This document shows positions 31,116-35,830 of a stretch of DNA of 35,830 nt, piece after piece. A program made the translations under genes and the position numbers. Below the pieces are notes generated by a model, which was not told the DNA's origin, did not search any database, and was given only the letters and a program-made list of their open reading frames with translations. The number at the start of each line of letters is the position of its first letter. The first letter of the stretch is position 1. Source of the DNA: Deltaproteobacteria bacterium (GTDB taxonomy: Bacteria; Desulfobacterota; Syntrophobacteria; BM002); the NCBI GenBank assembly GCA_022340515.1, contig JAJDNT010000330.1, forward strand, positions 1-35,830. The letters run 5' to 3'.

Positions 31116-32330
31116 ATGTCACAAGCACGCCTTCGAAGGACCTTACCGACTCCGGCCACCGGGATACTGCTGGCCGGAATCGTCCTGCTGTCGGCGTTGC
31201 TGGGGGCATGCCAGCCCAAGGCGAGCCGGCCGACGGCGCCGTGGCCGGTTCCCGCAGACGTCGATCACACCACACCAGCCCAGGCCTATGCTGGTGAGGT
31301 TCTCAGCTACATGATACAGGTTGTCCTGGGGGCGGCCGGACCGGTGGACAACCGGGAGCGCTGGCAACGGCGGGGGTTGGAAGTCCCACTTGATTATCAC
31401 GAAATCGACGCCATCTTGAAAAGTCCGGAGGCAGACAAAACCCGTTTGATGGTCTTGGACCCTCACATCCTCGGCCTTTCAAGCGTGCTCTATCACTACG
31501 ACCAACGCCTAAATCAATTCAAAGGGCGCACGGTGTTCAACAGCCTCTACCCGTCAACAGAGCTTCTGGCGTTACGGCTGCTCTTGGTTCGAAAGCAGAA
31601 GACCGGCGACAAGATAGATCTGTCGGCCCTGTGGCGGCACCAGGAACTGCTGCGGTCAACGGATCGGTCTACGGATCCGGCGCAGCTGCAGAAGTTCAAC
31701 CTTTCGGCCGAGGAGTTGACGTTGCTGCAGGCGGTCATAGAGGCGGAGCCCCACTTTCTAGAGTATCTACACCACCCCAACATCGTCGGTGCCCTGACCG
31801 ACATGCAACTGGTTCAGGAGGATACCGCGATCCAGCGCAGCCAACACCTGGTCGGCACACCTGAGTTGGCCTTCGAACACATCTCCGGACCGCGGGACAA
31901 CCGCGCTTTGCGGGTTGCCATTCTGCCCTCATTGACCGCAGCCTTCTCATTCGGACCCCAGGCCGGAGAACTGTCGCGCCACGGTTTTCGGCCGACAAAA
32001 CCCTATGTAGACGCGGTCAACCGGGTTGCCGCAGAGTTGTCCGCGGCCGAAGCCGCGGAAGGGACGCCGACCCGTCCCGGAGTTGACGTTTTCGCTTTGA
32101 TGGAAAGGCCTCTGGTAGTCACGCCCGAAAACGATCTGGCGGTGGTGGAGCGCATCTGCCCCTGGGCCAAGGTGGTCTTCATCCTGTTGGGCAAGGACGT
32201 CTATCTGTCTCTGGGGCCCAAATCAGCCGGCCGACCTCCCCGGATCTATCTGGACATCGAAGATGTTCTTTACGGAATGGTATCGGACGAAATCGAGATG
32301 GCGGCCGCCTTTTTGCGCTTGTCCACCTGA
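31116..32330 (+). CDS. Uncharacterised GC-rich lipoprotein
   Basis: 404 residues with a lipoprotein signal: basic start (MSQARLRR), hydrophobic core (TGILLAGIVLLSALL) and lipobox LLGAC with the acylated cysteine at 32. The mature part begins QPKASRPTAPWPVPADVD, a proline-rich linker. The rest is helical and charged with no catalytic motif I recognise (for example YPSTELLALRLLLVRKQKTG and DIEDVLYGMVSDEIEMAAAF). Residue 33 is not aspartate, so an outer-membrane destination is likely in a Gram-negative. G+C and codon use appear higher than in the neighbours, which suggests separate acquisition. The start has no clear ribosome binding site. Confidence 0.75.
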   Translation: MSQARLRRTLPTPATGILLAGIVLLSALLGACQPKASRPTAPWPVPADVDHTTPAQAYAGEVLSYMIQVVLGAAGPVDNRERWQRRGLEVPLDYHEIDAILKSPEADKTRLMVLDPHILGLSSVLYHYDQRLNQFKGRTVFNSLYPSTELLALRLLLVRKQKTGDKIDLSALWRHQELLRSTDRSTDPAQLQKFNLSAEELTLLQAVIEAEPHFLEYLHHPNIVGALTDMQLVQEDTAIQRSQHLVGTPELAFEHISGPRDNRALRVAILPSLTAAFSFGPQAGELSRHGFRPTKPYVDAVNRVAAELSAAEAAEGTPTRPGVDVFALMERPLVVTPENDLAVVERICPWAKVVFILLGKDVYLSLGPKSAGRPPRIYLDIEDVLYGMVSDEIEMAAAFLRLST

Positions 32331-32394
32331 CCCAGCTTGCGTTAACTGGAGCACATAGACAACACCAAAAGTAACACAGTAGTGTTTACCGATT

Positions 32395-32429
32395 GAGGCC
32401 CCGTATGTTCACTTAACAGGCGGGGCTTC
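32395..32429 (+). terminator. Stem-loop after the lipoprotein gene, possible terminator
   Basis: GAGGCCCCG (32395-32403) pairs with CGGGGCTTC (32421-32429), 9 bp with one G-U, across a 17-base loop, 65 bp after the stop codon. The following bases (ATATTTCATC) are not a good T-run, so intrinsic termination is uncertain. Confidence 0.4.
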
Positions 32430-32620
32430 ATATTTCATCATCAGTTAACACTAGATAACAGCTTCTTTTAAATGGCTCGCTGGGCCTAGAGGTAGTCTGC
32501 TTTACCTACCCATATCATATAATAACATTTACAAAACTAAACATATTGGCAAGACATGTTTGGTCACTACCGAGAAAGTTTTACTCCAGCATTCTGTGCC
32601 GAGGCCTCAGAAGCCGAAAG

Positions 32621-32642
32621 CGTAAATTAAGGGATGTAATCG
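32621..32642 (+). repeat. Dispersed intergenic motif, copy 3
   Basis: AGCGTAAATTAAGGG plus ATGTAAT. It shares a 22-bp stretch with copy 5 (35683-35704) with one mismatch, and GAAGCCGAA upstream parallels GAGCCAAA of copies 2 and 4. Confidence 0.8.
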
Positions 32643-32976
32643 AAATTTTTGCTTTGATCGAGGTGTGTTTATATTAATCATCAATAAAGGAAATTTGGGA
32701 TGAACCACAAATCACGTCCATCTGTAGTTCTGCCTATCCTCTCACCCTTATTTGCTGTGCGCCCGGCAGGTGGAAGTATTTTTCTTGCACCTCTGGTCAT
32801 GGTTTTGTAAACTGTAACAATTAGAGCCTCATCTTCTAACTCATCCTGGCCAGTACTATAACTCCTTCGTACTCTGCTCGGGTAAAAAGCCCACACCGAT
32901 ATAGCCGCTCAAAGTTGCAAAAGCAATAAGCCATCACAATCGTTCGGAATTCAGCCTTATTAGTTAGAAAGATACC

Positions 32977-33450
32977 ATGAAAGACGACGATAAGACAAAA
33001 GAGCAATTCATTCATGAATTGGAGGAAATGCGCCGACGGGTTGTTGATTTTGAAAGGTCAGAAGGCGAGCGGAGGCAGAGGGGAGAGGAACCGCAAAAGA
33101 GAGAGTAGAAGCTTGCGAGGATTATTCATTCTGTGAAGGATCACAAGAGCATAATAGACGAGGAACACAATATCGTATGGGCCAACGATGTCGCAGGGCA
33201 GCTATTTGGGTCAGACATCGTTGGAAAGAAGTGCTACACCATATACCAGGGCCGCAACGAACCTTGCGAGGAATGCGTGGTGAGGCAGACTTTTGCGGAT
33301 GGCAAGGCCCACAAAAATAAGATGGAAGTTATCGGGATCGATGGCAACAAGATGACCTTTTGTTGTATAGCGAGCGTGGTCGCACGCTGGGAAGATGGTC
33401 GACCCGAGTGGGTAGTAGGGATTTGCCGCGGTATCACCGAGCGCGAGTAA
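32977..33450 (+). pseudogene. PAS-domain sensor protein interrupted by an in-frame TAG
   Basis: From ATG 32977 the frame encodes a charged helix (KEQFIHELEEMRRRVVDFER). It meets TAG at 33106-33108 and continues in the same frame to TAA-free sequence ending at 33450. The distal part (KLARIIHSVKDHKSIIDEEH then NIVWANDVAGQLFG) is a PAS domain with a four-cysteine pattern near CYTIYQGRNEPCEEC. The coiled-coil preface and PAS normally precede a kinase or other output domain, which is missing. The codon before KLARII is often glutamine in such proteins, so CAG to TAG would explain the stop (inference). Reinitiation at GTG 33133 is possible. Confidence 0.75.
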
Positions 33451-33594
33451 TTGGTGTTAACCTCAAGCGTCATTAAAAATAAAGCCCTACAGAAGCGCTA
33501 CGAAATTTTACATCTCATACTTTAATCTAAACTACGCCTTCTTTAGAACTACCTCCAACATCTTGTGCTATAATCTTTCTACCGAAAATGCGAA

Positions 33595-34212
33595 TTATGG
33601 GAAAAGGCCAATTATCTTTTCCCTATGTGTCAACAGCGAAGGATTAAGTTCAAAGATTACGGCTCCTGCTCGAGACACTTCAGCTGGCGACCTCATTTTC
33701 GGACTTATCACTCCGCTTCCTTTGAGTTCCACAATAAGTGCATCAACCCTATCTCCCAAGCACAGCCCACCGCATATTTCCTTTATTTGGATTGCCGTGA
33801 TCCTGTAATTCTTAGACTTCTCCCAAAGGCTTTCGACTAGACTTGGTATAATGTTCCAGTCAGGATCTCCCATCTTCCTGAAAAGCTCAGATAGCGCAAC
33901 CCCTGGCTCCCAGAGCCCTGTTTCGCTGGCGTTTTCCACTAGATATCTGACAATGTTGGGCACTTCATACAATTCGACAGGGCCAAAAAACAACAGTCGA
34001 TCCTCCCATGCAGAGGTTCTACGTGTCCTCATTGGAAGAATTAACCTCCATTCGTCACCCAGAAGCAGAGCTTCCTCGGCATTATCACCAACCGTTTCCG
34101 CCACTTCATGAAAGGTTACTCTACCCTCTTTTGATACACAGGTAAGGATCTGCGCCAAAGAGCCTGTAAGCTCGGTATTGTCTAAGAAACTACTCAAGGC
34201 CTTTTTTAGCAT
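33595..34212 (-). CDS. Unrecognised 205-residue protein, possibly winged-helix
   Basis: Long - strand frame from ATG 34212, with no clear Shine-Dalgarno sequence (upstream is AT-rich). I do not recognise the family. Two segments have a helix-turn-helix-like helical rhythm: LAQILTCVSKEGRVTFHEVA near residue 20, and ITAIQIKEICGGLCLGDRV near residue 140. This would fit a DNA-binding protein, but it is weak evidence. The centre (WEDRLLFFGPVELYEVPNIV) is mixed alpha/beta in character. No membrane segment or signal peptide. It is the only - strand gene in the last 8 kb. Confidence 0.65.
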   Translation of the reverse strand: MLKKALSSFLDNTELTGSLAQILTCVSKEGRVTFHEVAETVGDNAEEALLLGDEWRLILPMRTRRTSAWEDRLLFFGPVELYEVPNIVRYLVENASETGLWEPGVALSELFRKMGDPDWNIIPSLVESLWEKSKNYRITAIQIKEICGGLCLGDRVDALIVELKGSGVISPKMRSPAEVSRAGAVIFELNPSLLTHREKIIGLFP

Positions 34213-34588
34213 TTTATTGTGATATTTGTTGTTTATAGGATATGGGGTTGCTCATATTGGTCACTAATCAGTATTTCTGATATTTCCATATAATGCAATT
34301 TAATCATTCTAATAAAATTAATTAGTTCAAATTATAGTGAGATGGCATATGAAGCCCCAGTAGCATGGAATTAAACTGCATCTTACATACTTTAATCCTC
34401 ACTTCTGCCCTTTCAGACCGGCCTCTACATGGTGGTCGTACCCTTCCCCGAGCCAAAGCTGTGACTTAGGGGATGTAATATAAAGCCCATTTTGACTGGC
34501 TTTAGTATTTTGTGCTAACGTTTACTGTCCGTATTGTACCTTGCTGGTCACAGGCCATGAAGCTCGAGGGAAAGAGAAGATTAAAGCA
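34213..34588. other. AT-rich spacer with dispersed motif copy 4
   Basis: No gene is supported. It separates the divergent - strand unknown gene and the + strand ATP-grasp gene and carries motif copy 4 at 34449-34484. The sequence CATACTTTAATC at about 34387 also occurs at about 33517. Confidence 0.5.
34449..34484 (+). repeat. Dispersed intergenic motif, copy 4 (diverged)
   Basis: CGAGCCAAAGCTGTGAC leads into TTAGGGGATGTAATATAAA, matching the core with one or two changes. The 5' side GAGCCAAA is shared with copy 2. It lies about 110 bp before the ATP-grasp start. Confidence 0.7.
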
Positions 34589-35521
34589 ATGAGTGGTTAC
34601 GATCTCTGCCTTCTATGGAACTGGGAATACGATGCTGATTTTGTTTCCCTGCTCAATAGCGCGTGCCGGTCACACGGTATATCACTCATGCAGATTACCC
34701 CTCAGAACCTCATGCAACATTTGCGGGCTCTTGCCGATAATCAGATTAGCTTCCGGGCACTTTTTGACCGAGCCTCGGACACCGATCCACGTGTTATGCC
34801 TATCATACAATGGGCCCGCAATAATGCTGCGTATCGGATCAACCCGTATGAACACGCAACTCGCACCTGGGACAAAGCCACAATGCATCAGGTCCTAACA
34901 AGTTTCTGCCTTCCCACTCCATATACCATGATTCTCCCATCTTATGAGCAGGAGCCAGTTCTAGGACCTCTTGATCTTAGCCCACTGGGTGATAGATTTA
35001 CTATCAAACCCGCACACGGTAGTGGTGGCGAAGGAGTGGTCAACAATGCCAACTCGCTTAGTCAAGTGCTCTCGGCGAGACGGGATCACCCCAGCGATAG
35101 ATACCTGTTGCAGGCTCATGTAGTTTCGGCTCAGCTTGACTTTCACAAGGCATGGTTTCGCGTTATCTACTGCGGGGGAAAAGTATATCCGTGCTGGTGG
35201 GATAGTAGTAAACGCTTTTATACCCCGGTCACCCTCGTCGAAGAAAGCCGCCACAGTTTAGGAAGATTGCGCGAAACCGTCGTTTCTATAGCAAGGCTTT
35301 GTAAGCTTGATTTATTTTCTACTGAAATCTCGTTAACTCCTGATGGTTTTTTCGTGGTTGTAGACTATGTCAATGATGTGCTCGATCTACGTCTACAATC
35401 GAAGACGCCTGATGGAGTGCCCGATGATATTGTGCACGATATTGCAGAACAGCTGACTCTTCTTGTCAAGAACCACACTCCTCTCCAGGATGAGTACTGG
35501 GGCTCGCCAACTAACTCTTAA
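34589..35521 (+). CDS. ATP-grasp family protein (RimK-like), unknown substrate
   Basis: About 310 residues. N-terminal domain (MSGYDLCLLWNWEYDADFV), then the ATP-grasp core. The glycine-rich loop is TIKPAHGSGGEGVV. It is followed by RYLLQAHVV, the WFRVIYCGGKVYPCWW strand, and LDLFSTEISLTPDGFFVVVDY. The metal-site segment reads DYVNDVLDLR rather than the E-x-N of RimK or the 302-1102 protein, so metal binding may differ. Members of this broad group ligate amino acids or peptides to a carboxylate. ATG 34589 is preferred to TTG 34541. It is divergent from the unknown gene at 33595-34212. Confidence 0.8.
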   Translation: MSGYDLCLLWNWEYDADFVSLLNSACRSHGISLMQITPQNLMQHLRALADNQISFRALFDRASDTDPRVMPIIQWARNNAAYRINPYEHATRTWDKATMHQVLTSFCLPTPYTMILPSYEQEPVLGPLDLSPLGDRFTIKPAHGSGGEGVVNNANSLSQVLSARRDHPSDRYLLQAHVVSAQLDFHKAWFRVIYCGGKVYPCWWDSSKRFYTPVTLVEESRHSLGRLRETVVSIARLCKLDLFSTEISLTPDGFFVVVDYVNDVLDLRLQSKTPDGVPDDIVHDIAEQLTLLVKNHTPLQDEYWGSPTNS

Positions 35522-35830
35522 TAGTTGCAAAAGCCACCTGCTGTGTCGGCGGATTCGTTACTACAAAGGTAATGATTTCAAATCAAGACCAGCCCACCGA
35601 CAATTAGAATTACATATTTTCATCTACCCTTTTCCTCTGAGGGATTAGCTACCATATCGTGTACCAGGTTTTCGGGGGGTGAAGCGTAAATTAAGGGATG
35701 CAATCTTTCTTTTCGCACTCACCCACTCCATTATCCCACTCTTTCTTGACTACTTGACTTCCTCGGTGTGGATCTTGCAAGATTGGTTTGATTGCAAGGG
35801 CTGTGTACGTAATGTTTTGTGGTATATGCT
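35522..35830. other. Terminal spacer with dispersed motif copy 5
   Basis: No supported gene up to the window end. It contains motif copy 5 at 35683-35704, 162 bp after the ATP-grasp stop codon. Confidence 0.5.
35683..35704 (+). repeat. Dispersed intergenic motif, copy 5
   Basis: AGCGTAAATTAAGGG then ATGCAAT. It is identical to copy 3 over 22 bp except T to C in the last part. Confidence 0.8.

Larger units (their letters stand above)
32331..32976. other. AT-rich spacer with hairpin and dispersed motif copy 3
   Basis: No gene is supported. It contains a 9-bp stem-loop at 32395-32429 and motif copy 3 at 32621-32642. A 71-codon - strand frame (32681-32896, GTG start) has no ribosome binding site and is not recognised. 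Confidence 0.5.

Noticed and set aside
32681-32896. 71-codon - strand open frame (contains ELEDEALIVTVYKT)
   Set aside because: The end is faintly like small toxin-type proteins, but it needs a GTG start without a ribosome binding site and is stopped just upstream; not enough to call.
32977-33450. Pyrrolysine at the amber codon of the PAS protein
   Set aside because: The position is a linker, typical pyrrolysine proteins are methylamine methyltransferases, and no pyl genes are visible; a nonsense mutation is simpler.
33583-33610. A sixth, degenerate copy of the dispersed motif (CCGAAAATGCGAATTATGGG)
   Set aside because: It keeps only scattered matches and lacks GGGATGTAAT, so I do not count it.
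27928-35704. Integron cassette array with the dispersed motif as attC sites
   Set aside because: The motif lacks paired RYYYAAC and GTTRRRY ends and long dyad structure, and no integrase is in view. The isolated GTTAGAC at about 28725 is not enough.
1-35830. tRNA or rRNA genes and CRISPR arrays
   Set aside because: No cloverleaf with a T-arm GTTCRA in context, no rRNA-like sequence, and no 25-40 bp repeats with regular unique spacers were seen by eye.

Overview
The window reads as a chromosomal segment of a Gram-negative, meso-diaminopimelate-walled bacterium. It is most likely a member of the former Deltaproteobacteria (Desulfobacterota and relatives). This is inferred from gene order and protein character: a dcw cluster running mraZ to ftsZ, a PASTA-tailed division penicillin-binding protein, an FtsZ ending in FLRRQAD, a MurE with the DNPR motif, and a radical SAM gene after ftsZ. 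No rRNA is present to settle the lineage.

Region 1 (about 1-2310) holds a RimK-like ATP-grasp gene and mltG, each preceded by intergenic short-period repeats. Region 2 (2440-18657) is the division and cell wall cluster, all on the + strand: mraZ, rsmH, ftsL, ftsI (PBP3), murE, murF, murD, ftsW, murC, murB, ftsQ, ftsA, a 39-codon membrane microprotein ORF, and ftsZ. A near-consensus promoter overlapping four 10-bp-spaced MraZ boxes sits before mraZ. The products methylate 16S rRNA (RsmH), build UDP-MurNAc-pentapeptide in the cytoplasm (MurB, C, D, E, F), polymerise and cross-link septal wall (FtsW, FtsI, with FtsL and FtsQ) and assemble the Z ring (FtsA, FtsZ). mraY, murG and ddl, which normally sit between these genes, are absent. 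The mraY and murG slots carry a similar CTAAAGTG-type repeat instead.

Region 3 (18882-25810) is a + strand series: a TIGR03960-like radical SAM protein, a YprB-like DEDD exonuclease, a YhbS-like GNAT acetyltransferase, a hotdog thioesterase, and a proteostasis pair of Hsp20 and Lon. Region 4 (25843-27927) has an unknown membrane protein and TrmO on the - strand and a DUF374-type acyltransferase on the + strand.

Region 5 (27928-35830) is gene-poor and accessory in character: a cyclic-nucleotide-fold protein without the cAMP-binding residues, a berberine-bridge-like flavoprotein, a GC-rich lipoprotein, a PAS protein broken by an in-frame amber codon, an unrecognised - strand gene and a second ATP-grasp protein. 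Five same-direction copies of a dispersed motif around TTAAGGGATGTAAT lie between these genes and nowhere in the rest of the window that I could find.

The most distinctive observations are the doubled C-terminal FtsZ peptide (IPTFLRR twice), the uncalled microprotein between ftsA and ftsZ, the missing lipid I/II genes with repeat-marked gaps, the heptamer repeats that fill spacers, and the dispersed motif of the last 8 kb.
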